A stretch of DNA of 64,000 bases from Desulfobulbaceae bacterium (GCA_020444175.1 JAHLLM010000021.1:24912-88911); one strand, 5' to 3'; shown: positions 9,064 to 17,953, numbered from the stretch's first letter. Notes: generated by a model from the letters alone, not told the origin. Numbers and translations: made by a program.

Positions 9064-10389
9064 TTATTTTTTGGTTGGCAGTACCAGGTCACTTGCTTTC
9101 TCGCACTTCATCTCGTCCTGGGCTGCCCAGAAAAGAGGCTGGCTGCCGGTGAGGGTATCAAGCTTGAGGGGATTTGATGCGTAAGCATTCAGAGCGCTTA
9201 CAAGTCCGTCAAGAACGCCGGTACCGTTAACAGGATCAACTTCGCTGGCATCATAGTAGAGCCACTGTGCTGCCCAGAAGGGGTACATGCAGTTACTGAT
9301 TGCTGCACGGTTGCCCTCAATACCCTGGAATTTAATGCGCTCAACACCAACACATTTTGAGCTCCAGTCAGCATCATAACCAGGAGCTGCTGGATCAGAG
9401 CCTTGGGTGCCGACACCACACTTGTCAGAATCAGCATAACCGATACCATACGTGGTGGCAGGAAGACCGAAAGTGGCGTTGCCTGTAAAAGAAAGGCAGC
9501 GCATAAGATCTGAAGAACCTTCGTTGAACCAGATTACAGGTCCATTCTGTCCGATCGGATCATCCTGGGAGACAAGGTTTGCGTCTCCATGCATGACAGC
9601 ATGATCCATGGTGGCATGGGTTCCTGAACCGGCATGACGCAGACAGAGGGTAACAGGGGTGTTTGTAGTATCATCGCCCTGGGGATCAATGCCAACATCT
9701 TCCCAGTTGTTGATGGCGCCGGAAAAGAGAAGAGCAGCCTGCAGGCGGCTCACGTTGTCAATGCCGAGATCGTCAGTGGCAAAGAAGGAGAAAGGCACAA
9801 CCACCGGACGCAAATTGCTCAGGCCTGTGGTTTCCTCTCCTGTAAAGGTATATGATACGTACTGAGTCGCATCAGTAAAATCAGATTTAGGACCAAAAAT
9901 CCAGCCTGTAGATTTCTGGGTAAAAGACTCACCGGCAACATCAGAGGCGCCAAGGGTTACATCAACGCATTTGTCGGCAGTGCAGGTACCTGCGGAACAT
10001 GAGGTCTCGTCAATCATCTCAGCATAACCGCCGGTAGTGCAACTGTCGGCTGGATCAAAATCATCGCCACGGGCAGAAGCAACACCCCAGAAGGAGGCTT
10101 TGGCGCGGTAACGGATAATGACAGTGTCATCACCGTCAACACAGTTGGTGCCGATGGCAATACCGTTGTCTGATTCTGTGGCATGTACGCCGGTTTCTAC
10201 AGAGGCACATGCAGGGGAATCTGCAGTAGAGGCGTCGGTCAGGAAGTCAGACGCTGCCTGGTTCCAGAATTTGGCCTGGGCAGAAGCGCCAAAGATGTTA
10301 ATTTCATAGGTATCAGTAGCAGCCTGGGCAGTAGCGGTCAGGGCGAGAACTGAAGCGCCGAGAATCACAGTTTTCATTACTTTTTTCAT
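9064..10389 (-). CDS. Exported PstS-like periplasmic/surface binding protein
   Basis: 441 residues; GAGG lies 7 bases before the ATG. The signal peptide ends in TATAQA-ATD. The mature part has features of the phosphate-binding-protein-like superfamily: INIFGASAQAKFW near the start, FSGAINNWEDVG in the middle (the F-x-G-x-I-x-NW-x-x-VG signature of PstS) and RHAGSGTHATMD (the R-x-x-GSGT ligand loop). It is longer than usual PstS and carries inserts with several cysteines (CTTGG, CSAGTCTADKC), which may form disulfides. No pst permease genes are adjacent. It follows a PEP-CTERM-type gene by 58 bases in the same direction, so the two are probably co-transcribed. Ligand unknown; a role in surface adhesion or scavenging rather than ABC transport is possible. 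Confidence 0.75.
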   Translation of the reverse strand: MKKVMKTVILGASVLALTATAQAATDTYEINIFGASAQAKFWNQAASDFLTDASTADSPACASVETGVHATESDNGIAIGTNCVDGDDTVIIRYRAKASFWGVASARGDDFDPADSCTTGGYAEMIDETSCSAGTCTADKCVDVTLGASDVAGESFTQKSTGWIFGPKSDFTDATQYVSYTFTGEETTGLSNLRPVVVPFSFFATDDLGIDNVSRLQAALLFSGAINNWEDVGIDPQGDDTTNTPVTLCLRHAGSGTHATMDHAVMHGDANLVSQDDPIGQNGPVIWFNEGSSDLMRCLSFTGNATFGLPATTYGIGYADSDKCGVGTQGSDPAAPGYDADWSSKCVGVERIKFQGIEGNRAAISNCMYPFWAAQWLYYDASEVDPVNGTGVLDGLVSALNAYASNPLKLDTLTGSQPLFWAAQDEMKCEKASDLVLPTKK

Positions 10390-10447
10390 TTTTAATCCTC
10401 ATATTTTATAGATTGAATGATTCTTTATAGATTGTTTTTGCAGTATC

Positions 10448-11197
10448 TTAGGCATTCTCATTTTTTCTTTTCAGGCCGGCAATACTCATCAGGCCTGCAC
10501 CTAAGAGCCATACTGCACCTGGTACCGGAACGGCTGATGGTGCGGTAGTTTCAGTGTAATCGGCACCGGTGATGATCATGGTGTCCAGATTTTCTAAACT
10601 GACAACACCTGATGTCTTGTCTATATGGTAGAGAAAGAGTTCTGTGACACCGCCTGTTGCAAGGTCTGCCAGGTTCGCTTCACCGGAACCATCTCTCAGG
10701 AGGCCGGCATAGCCACCAAAATTAAGTCCGCTCACATTGTATACATTGGTGTAACTGTTTGAGTCAGCAGGATCAATTTCAGTTACCGCTCCGTTCATTA
10801 AACTAGCAACACTGGTGAAGGCTGTAGCGAAACTTGCTGTATAGCTAGTGTTGATATCCGCCAGGGTCAGATCATTGCGTGATGAAGTCATGTAGTAATC
10901 ATAATCTGTCGTAAAAATTCCAGTCTTTGTTGCTTTAAAGCCGAAGTAACCGACGGTGAGATCGGCGTAGGTTGTTCCAGCATTCCACCCGGCAAGATCA
11001 ATCTGGCCCACGCCAAGTTGAGTGTCCATGGGGAGAGTATTGATTGCGCCTAAATTAGAGACGATTTCCTTCTGATCAGTGTTGTAGACCACACGAATCA
11101 AGTTGTCATAATAATCAACTGCAGCAGCCTGGGCCTGGGCAACACCTGAGGCAACAACGAGACCGGTAAGAGCAGCAATTCTTAATACCTTTTTCAT
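10448..11197 (-). CDS. Exported protein with PEP-CTERM-type sorting signal
   Basis: 249 residues from the ATG at 11197, preceded by AGGAG at good spacing; an upstream in-frame ATG at 11224 lies before that ribosome-binding site and is less likely. The signal peptide ends in AQAQA. The C-terminus has the motif VPVPGAVWLLGAG, a hydrophobic helix and LKRKN. This is the tripartite signal (VP-x-PG, membrane helix, basic tail) recognised by exosortase-type sorting in Gram-negative bacteria. The body has no recognised fold (Y/T/D/G-rich, probably beta). No exosortase gene is in the window. It is the first gene of a likely two-gene unit with the PstS-like protein. Confidence 0.8.
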   Translation of the reverse strand: MKKVLRIAALTGLVVASGVAQAQAAAVDYYDNLIRVVYNTDQKEIVSNLGAINTLPMDTQLGVGQIDLAGWNAGTTYADLTVGYFGFKATKTGIFTTDYDYYMTSSRNDLTLADINTSYTASFATAFTSVASLMNGAVTEIDPADSNSYTNVYNVSGLNFGGYAGLLRDGSGEANLADLATGGVTELFLYHIDKTSGVVSLENLDTMIITGADYTETTAPSAVPVPGAVWLLGAGLMSIAGLKRKNENA

Positions 11198-11359
11198 CTT
11201 TTTTTCTCCTAATTGTGTATTCATTTTTCAGTTTTCATAACTTGATAAAGTTACGGTGTTTCGTAAGCCCTACATGTTTTTACTTTCGATAAAAACCTCC
11301 TTATCAATCGCCTCCGCAGCATGCCCGTTAGGATCGTCCGGGGCTGCATGAATTGCCAA

Positions 11360-11581
11360 TCAGGGTTTTCGGTACGCCTTGCCAACGCCGGCAAAATTCC
11401 CAATTTTTATTTCCTCAAATTTCTCAACCCGGCCAACCGAACCTTGGCTGAAATTGATGCGCACATAACCGGTGAAGCGGTTTGCTGTTAAGTGAACGAG
11501 GTGCTTGATGAGTTCTTGAGTGCGATCATCCCTCTGTTGCTGCTTATTGTCTGTCGGTGCGCTTAAATTTTCTTTATTCAT
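11360..11581 (-). CDS. YezD-like (DUF2292) small protein
   Basis: 73 residues. The centre, TQELIKHLVHLTANRFTGYV, followed by RINFSQGSVGRVEKFEEIKI, matches the YezD/DUF2292 pattern (helix, then two strands with Q-x-G-x-V-x-x-x-E-x-x-E-K). Family members are 55-70 residues, of unknown function, and often lie near sulfur or cysteine metabolism genes. No strong ribosome-binding site precedes the ATG. The upstream region is the imperfect duplication at 11582-11945. Confidence 0.6.
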   Translation of the reverse strand: MNKENLSAPTDNKQQQRDDRTQELIKHLVHLTANRFTGYVRINFSQGSVGRVEKFEEIKIGNFAGVGKAYRKP

Positions 11582-11945
11582 AATGGTTATGAAATGAGCT
11601 CATATTCATAATTGTTGTTTCTGTGCCGCTTTAAGTTTGTGTCATTTTTAAACCGCCCACATTAAGATCAGGTTACTAATAAGTTAAATTTTGATTAATA
11701 CAGATTTGTTACACTGTTTTGTTGTGGGTTTATTTGGGTAACTTGTTGATTTTGTATGATAATCTTCGAAAATGTCCCAAGTTTATACAGGCGAATTTTT
11801 TTGTTGGATTACAGACATGAAATGAGTCGATATTCATAGAATGATCTTTTCGCCAAGTATTAATAATATTTAAACGCTCCGCATTATGATCGGGTTACTA
11901 ACGAATTACATTTTCATTAATATGGAAAGAACTGCATTGCTACGC
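11582..11945. repeat. Imperfect direct duplication of ~130 bases in an 850-base gene-free stretch
   Basis: No convincing gene lies between 11582 and 12431. Two blocks, about 11582-11720 and 11811-11945, share ATGAAATGAG with TATTCATA and, further on, a TTAAACCGCC-type start, GATC-GGTTACTAA and a TTTTGATTAATA-type end. They are offset by 222-228 bases and look roughly three-quarters identical. The rest of the gap is AT-rich with no recognised element apart from the repeat at 12210. Confidence 0.5.
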
Positions 11946-12209
11946 GTGGTGGCTCCTTGCATTCTGGAAACGATCCCCTTTTTTGATGAGACGTGAGGAG
12001 GAATTTTTGTATTGAAAATAAAGAGGTGAAAGGGAAGGGGGGAATTTGAGCGCGTGCTGCCCGTTGGCGATATTTTTGGGAGTGTTCAATTTATGTCGTG
12101 AGTGGAGCGGAACCCCGAGGTGCTTGTTACACGAATGATATGCGACAATTTGTCGCATTGACTTTAATTGTCTTTAGACAAATATAGGGGAAAATATCAT
12201 TTAAAAAAA

Positions 12210-12304
12210 GGTAACTATTCAGCTCTTGCACGAGTCGGGTCTGAACTCCTGCTGAAACTGTCCAGATGTGGCGTATACCCGTGGAGTGCAGCTGAACAGC
12301 TACA
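12210..12304. repeat. Short dispersed element with GGTAACTATTCAGCT end (copy 1)
   Basis: GGTAACTATTCAGCT at 12210-12224 is matched by an imperfect inverted copy (AGCTGAACAGCTAC) near 12291-12304, giving an element of about 95 bases. The same 15 bases recur at 63879-63893, followed by a CTGAATAG inverted end. Confidence 0.5.
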
Positions 12305-12431
12305 AAAAAATGAAGAGTTTTAAGAAGGCATGTTTTGCCTGTTTTCTAACTGATGGCCGCAGATAAGGACAACATTACAGAGTGTTGTTTCTTTTTCTCG
12401 CGAGCCGTCTGAACCCACAAGGGAGGAAAAA

Positions 12432-12656
12432 ATGAAAAAGATAGCTGCGTTTTTATTTACCGGAAGTTTTTTGCTGGTTGTTTTTTTTGGTATTGCAAAT
12501 GGGCATAGTGACTGGGCCAAGTATCAGGTTATCCCGGTTCCTGACGATGTTGTAGTTCCGGAAAAATTTATTTTGCCTGATACCGGGACCCTTGATTGCT
12601 GCGCTTGCCACTGGAACACAAATCATCCCGGACCTGGAACAGGTTTTTGTAAGTAA
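12432..12656 (+). CDS. Tiny exported protein with a single CxxCH haem-binding motif
   Basis: 74 residues with a strong GGGAGG ribosome-binding site 5-6 bases before the ATG. Residues 1-24 form a signal peptide (KKIAAFLFTGSFLLVVFFG, cleavage near ANG-HSD). The mature part is about 50 residues, starts with an acidic segment and ends with CCACHWNTNHPGPGTGFCK. CCACH fits the CxxCH motif for covalent haem c attachment, and the nearby His residues could be the second axial ligand. Members this small are not a named cytochrome family that I recognise, so it could instead be a metal-binding or disulfide-rich peptide. It stands alone, in the same direction as the repeat copy that starts 16 bases after its stop. 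Confidence 0.65.
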   Translation: MKKIAAFLFTGSFLLVVFFGIANGHSDWAKYQVIPVPDDVVVPEKFILPDTGTLDCCACHWNTNHPGPGTGFCK

Positions 12657-12671
12657 TAAAAAGATGATCCC

Positions 12672-12805
12672 ATGAAAAAAGACAATATCGCAAAAAGCTC
12701 TGAAGCTGACCATCCGCCAAAGTAATATCAACATGTTACATGCGTGTCGGCGGCGGTTGAGGGGTTTTTACCCTCAAGGGGCATAAATGCAAAACCGTCA
12801 AAAAA
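12672..12805 (+). repeat. DHPPTQYQ-type dispersed repeat, copy A
   Basis: Starts with an ATG 16 bases after the preceding gene and reads KKDNIAKSSEADHPPK before a stop. It is clearly similar to 31978-32094 across CTCTGAAGCTGACCATCCGC, GTGTCGGCGGCGGTTGAGGG and ACCGTCAAAA. About 20 bases containing CCCTCAAGGGGCATAAATGC replace CG near its end, so another repeat has inserted into it. Confidence 0.8.
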
Positions 12806-12816
12806 AGATAATTTCA

Positions 12817-12859
12817 CATTTATGCCCTTCAGGGTAAAAAGTCCTGAAGGGCATAAATG
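12817..12859. repeat. 17-base perfect stem built from CCTGAAGGGCATAAATG
   Basis: CATTTATGCCCTTCAGG (12817-12833) and CCTGAAGGGCATAAATG (12843-12859) pair perfectly with a 9-base loop. Further copies of the same word lie at 12770-12790 and 17071-17090. No T run follows, so it is more like a repeat unit than a simple terminator. Confidence 0.75.
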
Positions 12860-13074
12860 CAGACAGTCAAAAAAAGGTTTCTTTGCCATTCAATGGCCTT
12901 CACTTGAGGTGACGCAACGTTCTATTCAGTAGAAAGCGTGCCTTGAAAATGCGTAATCTGCCTTCCTGTTCATCCCGAATAATCATTGAAAAAGGGGTTC
13001 CTCCCTTATTTCTCATTTCCACAACCGTTCACATCTTTCCAATTACTGATAAACTCCTGTTTCTGTGTATCACG

Positions 13075-13172
13075 GTGAAAAGTTCTGAAAATGATCATCC
13101 GCCAACGCAATATCAATAAGTTATACACCAGGTGAGGGGCGGTTGAGGGATTTTTTCCCGAAATAGTCAATT
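13075..13172 (+). repeat. DHPPTQYQ-type dispersed repeat, copy B (degenerate)
   Basis: Contains ATCATCCGCCAACGCAATAT, then GGTGAGGGGCGGTTGAGGGA and TTTTTTCCCGAAATAGTCAA. It reads VKSSENDHPPTQYQ then a stop. The rest of the gap 12861-13352 is AT-rich and shows nothing else recognisable. Confidence 0.7.
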
Positions 13173-13352
13173 ACCTGAAATTGCAGTGTAATGTTGGAAG
13201 AAAACTGTTAATTGGCTCCTGTATAAGTATTTCTACATAAAAAAAATTTAACTTTAGCGTTCTTTTTCAATATACTTTCTGGGTGGTCAGTAATTTTTTA
13301 TTGCCAACAGGCAGTTTTCAAATTTTTTCTTCTTACAAAAGGGATGTGTTGT

Positions 13353-16064
13353 ATGAATTTTTTTAAGAATCTCAAGATTAAGACAAAAATCCTCGGTAAT
13401 GTCAGCTTTGTTATTCTCCTCCTCGTGGTAGCCCTGTTTGTCTACCATTCGACCCTGACGAAAACAAATGATGGCTATTCAGAGGTGATTGATCATGAGA
13501 TGAAACTTGCCGATCTGGCCGGCGAATCTTCAATAGCCATGCTGCAGGCTCGACGGTCGGAAAAGGATTTTCTTGCCCGCAAGGATATGAAGTATCCCCC
13601 CCTGGTTGAAGAAAATGTGGAAAAAATTGCCGCCAACATGACAAACATCCATGATATGGTAAAGGCTTTGGGCCCCGAAGAAGTAGTACAAATGGCGCTG
13701 GATGCCAGAAAGTTTGCCGAGGATTATCTGGCCAATTTTAAACAAATTGTTGATGCAGAGGTGGAAAACGGCCTGGATCACAAGTCTGGTTTGCAGGGAA
13801 AATTCAGGGACGCCGCCCATACCTTTGCCGGTAAAATGCCGGAGCACGCCATAGATGATCTTGTGGAGGCATTGCTGCAGATGCGGCGCTATGAAAAAGA
13901 TTACATGCGCACAAAGAGTGAAAAATACAGCCAGAAATTTAAAGTTGTCATGGATGATTTTAAAAACATACTGGATAAAAGCGCCTGTGATGCAGTGGCC
14001 AAGAAAAGGCAGCAGGAAGCCTTTGTGCTTTACCGTCAAGCCGCAAAGAAATTATTAGCAGGCGGTTCTGACAAGGAAATAAGTGAAAGCTACCAGGTTC
14101 TGCGCGATGCTGCCCATGAAATTGAAGATGCCCAGGAGTCAGTGCATGTGCCCGACTCCAAGGCGTTGGCCCTGGATATCCGTAAAAATGAAAAGGATTA
14201 TCTCCTCAGGGGAGATGAAAAATACGTAGAAAAAACCATTAAAGCCACAGAAAAGCTTGCAGCAGCCTTTGTAGACTCCGGGGTGCTGCAGGAGCATATC
14301 GATGATATCAACACTGATCTTGCAATATATAAAAAATCATTTCTCGCCCTTGTGGAAAACAACAGGAAGATAGCAGGCTTCATGGATGAAATGCGCGCTA
14401 CCATACATAATTTTGAGCCTGTTGTTGAAAAGATAAATAGAACAGCCGGCCAGGCGGTTGATCAAGAGGTTATTTCTATTCATGAAATTGTCGCCTCTTC
14501 AGTCCGTACAGCAATAACCATTGGTATAATTGCCGTTGTTATCGGTATATTGCTGTCGGTTTTTCTTACAAATGCCATTACCAAACCCTTAAACAAAATC
14601 GTAGCAATCGTAGATCGTATTGCCAAAGGCGACACGGCAATCGAGATGGATATTGAGCAGAAAGATGAAGTGGGCATGTTGGCACAATCCATGGGTACGT
14701 TAATTCAAGCAACAGACGAAATAACTCGGCTTGTCGAGGAAGTGGGACAGGGTAATCTTGACCTCGATATCGCCGTCCGTGGAGATAAGGATCGTTTGTC
14801 CCATGCCCTGAAAGATATGGTTGCCAGTTTGAGGATCGTGACCAGTCAGGTTGAGGAAGTAGGAAACGGCAATCTGGAAATAGACATTAAAGAGCGTTCT
14901 GATAAGGACACCCTGCTTCTTTCTTTAAAAGCAATGGTTGAAAAGCTGAATGATATAACGCAGCTTGTCGAAGAAGTGGGGCGGGGTAATCTTGAGCTTG
15001 AAATTACCGCACGCAGTGACAAAGATCGTTTGTCCCATGCCTTGAAAGATATGGTTGCCAATTTAAGGATTGTGACCAGTCAGGTTGAGGAAGTGGGACA
15101 AGGAAATCTGGAAATAGATATCAAAGAACGCTCTGACAAGGACACGCTGCTTATTTCCTTAAAGGCAATGGTGGCAAAGCTTAATGAAATAGTGGGCGAT
15201 GTCAAGGGAGCCGCAATCCAGGTGTCAGCGGGCAGCAGCGAACTGAGTTCCACCGCCCAGTCCCTGGCCCAGGGGGCTTCGGAACAGGCTGCTACTGTTG
15301 AACAGATATCATCTTCCATGGAAGAAATGACAAGCACTGTTGACCAGAATGCGGATAATGCCAGACAGACCGCGTCTATTTCAATGTCAGTTGCTAGTGA
15401 TGCGGAAAAAGGTGGAGAAGCGGTAACAAAGACAGAACAGGCTATGCGGTCAATTGCTGAGAAGATTGAACTCGTGGAAGAAATATCAAGGCAGACAAAT
15501 CTTCTTGCCTTGAATGCTGCTATTGAGGCGGCCCGGGCCGGTGAACATGGCAAGGGGTTTGCTGTTGTTGCCGCTGAAGTCAGGAAATTGGCGGAACGGA
15601 GCCAGAATTCCGCCCAGGAGATTAAAAAGGTCGCTGGTGACAGTGTTGCAATTGCCGCTGAGGCTGGCAGCATGATGACGGAGCTGGTGCCGAAGATCAG
15701 GAAGACTGCGGGACTTGTTGAAGAGATAGATGCCTCTGCGGCAGAGCAGGCAAAAGGTATTCAGGAGAACGCTCTTGGCGTGGAGCAGCTCGATCAGGTC
15801 ATACAGCAAAACAGTGCCGCAGCCGAAGAGATGTCTTCAACCAGCGAAGAACTTTCCGCCCAGACATCAATGCTGCTTGAATCGGTTTCTTATTTCAAGG
15901 TTAAAGAAACAGGAAATGGCATTAGAGCCCCACGGCAGATCAGCCAGAAGCAGGATCGCAAGGCAATTGCCCATACTGAATCTCATGAGGCCGGCGGCCA
16001 GGCAGAACCCGAGAAAAAAGTTAAGCTTGATATGTCCGAATCGGATGATTTTGAACGATACTGA
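13353..16064 (+). CDS. Methyl-accepting chemotaxis protein with HBM-like sensor and tandem HAMP units
   Basis: 903 residues from the second ATG (13353), which has AAAGGG at correct spacing; the ATG nine bases earlier touches that site. Domains: TM1 about 12-32; a long helical periplasmic sensor (about 35-380) with three related motifs, [26 protein letters not shown] and [13 protein letters not shown], characteristic of the helical bimodular (HBM) domain; TM2 about 385-406; a canonical HAMP; four 39-residue HAMP-like units (14733-15200); and the signalling domain with hairpin tip [20 protein letters not shown] near residue 710. The four units alternate in an ABAB pattern. There is no CheR-binding pentapeptide; the tail ends SESDDFERY. 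No other chemotaxis gene is nearby, so this is an orphan receptor. HBM domains bind small carboxylates in known cases; the ligand here is unknown. Confidence 0.95.
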   Translation: MNFFKNLKIKTKILGNVSFVILLLVVALFVYHSTLTKTNDGYSEVIDHEMKLADLAGESSIAMLQARRSEKDFLARKDMKYPPLVEENVEKIAANMTNIHDMVKALGPEEVVQMALDARKFAEDYLANFKQIVDAEVENGLDHKSGLQGKFRDAAHTFAGKMPEHAIDDLVEALLQMRRYEKDYMRTKSEKYSQKFKVVMDDFKNILDKSACDAVAKKRQQEAFVLYRQAAKKLLAGGSDKEISESYQVLRDAAHEIEDAQESVHVPDSKALALDIRKNEKDYLLRGDEKYVEKTIKATEKLAAAFVDSGVLQEHIDDINTDLAIYKKSFLALVENNRKIAGFMDEMRATIHNFEPVVEKINRTAGQAVDQEVISIHEIVASSVRTAITIGIIAVVIGILLSVFLTNAITKPLNKIVAIVDRIAKGDTAIEMDIEQKDEVGMLAQSMGTLIQATDEITRLVEEVGQGNLDLDIAVRGDKDRLSHALKDMVASLRIVTSQVEEVGNGNLEIDIKERSDKDTLLLSLKAMVEKLNDITQLVEEVGRGNLELEITARSDKDRLSHALKDMVANLRIVTSQVEEVGQGNLEIDIKERSDKDTLLISLKAMVAKLNEIVGDVKGAAIQVSAGSSELSSTAQSLAQGASEQAATVEQISSSMEEMTSTVDQNADNARQTASISMSVASDAEKGGEAVTKTEQAMRSIAEKIELVEEISRQTNLLALNAAIEAARAGEHGKGFAVVAAEVRKLAERSQNSAQEIKKVAGDSVAIAAEAGSMMTELVPKIRKTAGLVEEIDASAAEQAKGIQENALGVEQLDQVIQQNSAAAEEMSSTSEELSAQTSMLLESVSYFKVKETGNGIRAPRQISQKQDRKAIAHTESHEAGGQAEPEKKVKLDMSESDDFERY

Positions 16065-16095
16065 GTTGACTAAGTAGCAGAGAAACAGCAACATG

Positions 16096-16137
16096 CAGCA
16101 GTGAAATGGCGATTTTCACACTTCCATTTCACTGCTG
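16096..16137. repeat. 14-base perfect inverted repeat across the MCP/folE2 convergent ends
   Basis: CAGCAGTGAAATGG (16096-16109) pairs with CCATTTCACTGCTG (16124-16137). The right arm lies inside the last codons of folE2 and the stop codon falls in the loop. No T run follows on either strand. It may act as a transcript-end hairpin shared by the two convergent genes. Confidence 0.6.
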
Positions 16138-16856
16138 TCCACATAGGCGTAGGCGCTGTGTTTGTGTATTGACTCGAAGCTTTCCACTCCCACGGAAAAC
16201 CAGTATATATCGGGATGGGCCTGTGCCATTTCCGCCACCTTTCGCACCACGTCCTCAACAAACATCGGGTTGTTGTAGGCTTGTTCGGTCACATACTTTT
16301 CATCCGGACGTTTGAGGATTGAAAAAACTTCACATGACACGCCTGATTCAACGAGGCCGATCAGGTCTTCAACCCAGATAAAGCCTTTATACTTGATGTT
16401 AAGATTGATTTCCGCCCGCTGGTTGTGAGCGCCGCAGTCACTGATCTCCTTTGAGCAGGGGCAGAGCGTGGTGCTTGGCACCCAGACGGAAAGAATAAAA
16501 TCTTCATCCTCGCCAATACCGCCGGTAAATCGGCAGGTGTACTCCATGAGGCCCGGGGTGCCGGTCACAGGGGCCTTTTTTTCAAGAAAATAAGGAAAAG
16601 TCATTTCCAGATGCGCCGAGTTGGCCTGGAGTTTATCCCGGGCCTCTTTTAACAGTTCCGGAAAAATAGAAACACTCATGTCTTCCTGGTATTTGTTTAA
16701 TACCGAGAGAAATGATGAGACGCAGGTTTCACGATAGGGTTTGGGCATGTTGGCCTGTAATGTGATACTGGCCACGGTTGATTGCAGGCCTCCGGATTTT
16801 TCTCGCACCTTAACCGGATAACGGATGTTTTTTATACCAACGGTCTTGAGTTTCAT
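16116..16856 (-). CDS. folE2: GTP cyclohydrolase I, type IB (FolE2)
   Basis: 246 residues. Converts GTP to 7,8-dihydroneopterin triphosphate for folate and queuosine synthesis, using a metal other than obligate zinc. The start reads TVGIKNIRYPV, as in the family, although the usual short DVQ-type extension before it is missing. The catalytic segment TLCPCSKEISDCGAHNQR contains the conserved Cys, Glu and His-Asn-Gln-Arg. SCEVFSILKRPDEKYVTEQA, then NNPMFVEDVVR, and the ending FSVGVESFESIHKHSA are typical. It faces the chemoreceptor gene convergently, and its 3' end forms one arm of a hairpin. Confidence 0.95.
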   Translation of the reverse strand: MKLKTVGIKNIRYPVKVREKSGGLQSTVASITLQANMPKPYRETCVSSFLSVLNKYQEDMSVSIFPELLKEARDKLQANSAHLEMTFPYFLEKKAPVTGTPGLMEYTCRFTGGIGEDEDFILSVWVPSTTLCPCSKEISDCGAHNQRAEINLNIKYKGFIWVEDLIGLVESGVSCEVFSILKRPDEKYVTEQAYNNPMFVEDVVRKVAEMAQAHPDIYWFSVGVESFESIHKHSAYAYVDSSEMEV

Positions 16857-17350
16857 AGGAGACCCTTTTTACCTTTTTTTTGTCTCTTCGCCAACAGGTT
16901 TCTTTGTATGGACGTTTGTTCTGGGACCCCTGCCTCGGCCATGTCAAAGTTGACTGTAACTACCTAATAAATAGACATTACAACACAAACCCCAAAGACA
17001 CAGAGACACAAAGTTTTTATAAATACTGATTAATAATTTTTCACATGAAAACAGAACCTTGTGCCTTTGTACCCTGAAGGGCATAAATGCCTTGAGCGAA
17101 GCGGGAGGTTAATCAATATTTTCCGGCTTACTTGGACGTTACCGTGGGATCCTGCAAAGTTTTTTGCCAGTCGGAAGGAAATATGGTATTTTGAAACGAT
17201 TAAACATGGTCCACTTTTTCGTGGACCTTTGTTGTTTTTTGTTCTTTTCCTTACTCTTTATGTTGGGAAACGCCTGAACTGTGGTGCGCTTTGCTCATTC
17301 TGAATCCAATGCACAGGGAAGGGGGGATCCCCAATTTTTTTGATTAAGGG
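16857..17350. other. Gene-free 494 bases with repeat fragments
   Basis: Holds CCAAAGACACAGAGACACAA near 16991 with a partly complementary CTTTGT word near 17065, a copy of ACCCTGAAGGGCATAAATGC at 17071-17090, and the hairpin at 17208. No credible coding region was seen on either strand. Confidence 0.5.
17208..17240 (+). terminator. Orphan rho-independent terminator-like hairpin
   Basis: GGTCCAC (17208-17214), a T-rich loop, GTGGACC (17221-17227), then TTTGTTGTTTTTT. It looks like a plus-strand terminator, but no gene lies upstream within 1.1 kb on that strand. It could end a short untranslated RNA starting between 16857 and 17208. Confidence 0.55.
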
Positions 17351-17767
17351 ATGCTGTCCTGCTCAGTAACCGCTATGGCCGAAGAAAAGAAAGTTCGAAT
17401 AGATAAGTGGCTTTGGGCCGCCCGGTTTTTCAAAACCAGATCCATGGCTTCAAAGGCCGTCAGCGGAGGTCATGTCCACCTGAACGGCGCCCGGGTGAAG
17501 GCTGCCAGGTCGGTCAGTGTGGGAGATGAGTTGCGGATTGTTAGAAATGAGACAGAGTTTATTGTCGTTGTGCTGGAGCTTTCCGAAAAGCGTGGTCCCG
17601 CCACCATTGCCCGCACTTTGTATGAAGAAACAGAGGAAAGTATTGCTGCCCGCGAGATGAGCAGAGAGAAGCGCAAACTTCTGCGTATGGGGCGTGACTT
17701 TCCCCCTGCCAAACGTCCTGGAAAACGTGACAGGCGTCTTATTCGTGAATTTACCAGAAAATCATGA
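17351..17767 (+). CDS. hslR: Hsp15-like S4-domain RNA-binding protein
   Basis: Up to 138 residues. The S4 domain starts VRIDKWLWAARFFKTRSMA and continues VSGGHVHLNGARVKAARSVS, matching Hsp15 of E. coli, which binds free 50S subunits carrying a nascent chain and helps recycle them after heat shock. The basic C-terminal tail (REKRKLL, KRPGKRDRRLIREF) is also typical. By family length the start could be the second in-frame ATG at 17375 (MAEEKK). Neither start has a well-spaced ribosome-binding site: AAGGG touches the first ATG. The gene stands alone ahead of the purine genes. Confidence 0.88.
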   Translation: MLSCSVTAMAEEKKVRIDKWLWAARFFKTRSMASKAVSGGHVHLNGARVKAARSVSVGDELRIVRNETEFIVVVLELSEKRGPATIARTLYEETEESIAAREMSREKRKLLRMGRDFPPAKRPGKRDRRLIREFTRKS

Positions 17768-17953
17768 TACTATGCGAAACTCAGTTGAGGAGAGAAAATA
17801 AGAATGCCTGATTGTGTGTCGCGCGTCTTATACTTCTCTTCTGATTTTTTTTTGCAGAAAATTTTGAAAGAAAAGAATATATTTTATTTTTTTATTCCAA
17901 AGAGTTATAGCAGCTCAGTGAAGTTGCGGTATTAAAATTGAAGGAGAAAGACG

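Noticed and set aside
11940..12158. 72-codon minus-strand frame
   Set aside because: Lies in the repeat-rich gap, no ribosome-binding site, and composition is not protein-like.
12744..12932. 62-codon frame over the repeats
   Set aside because: It consists of the repeat words read in frame (SPEGHKC-type text) and has no ribosome-binding site.
14733..15200. DNA minisatellite or CRISPR-like array
   Set aside because: The 117-base periodicity is in-frame coding repetition of HAMP-like units in the chemoreceptor; no short repeat with unique spacers is present.
17061..17303. 80-codon plus-strand frame
   Set aside because: Crosses the terminator hairpin and a dispersed repeat; no family, no ribosome-binding site.
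17770..17953. Purine riboswitch before purH
   Set aside because: The leader is AT-rich and lacks the conserved three-way-junction core words; no aptamer could be drawn.
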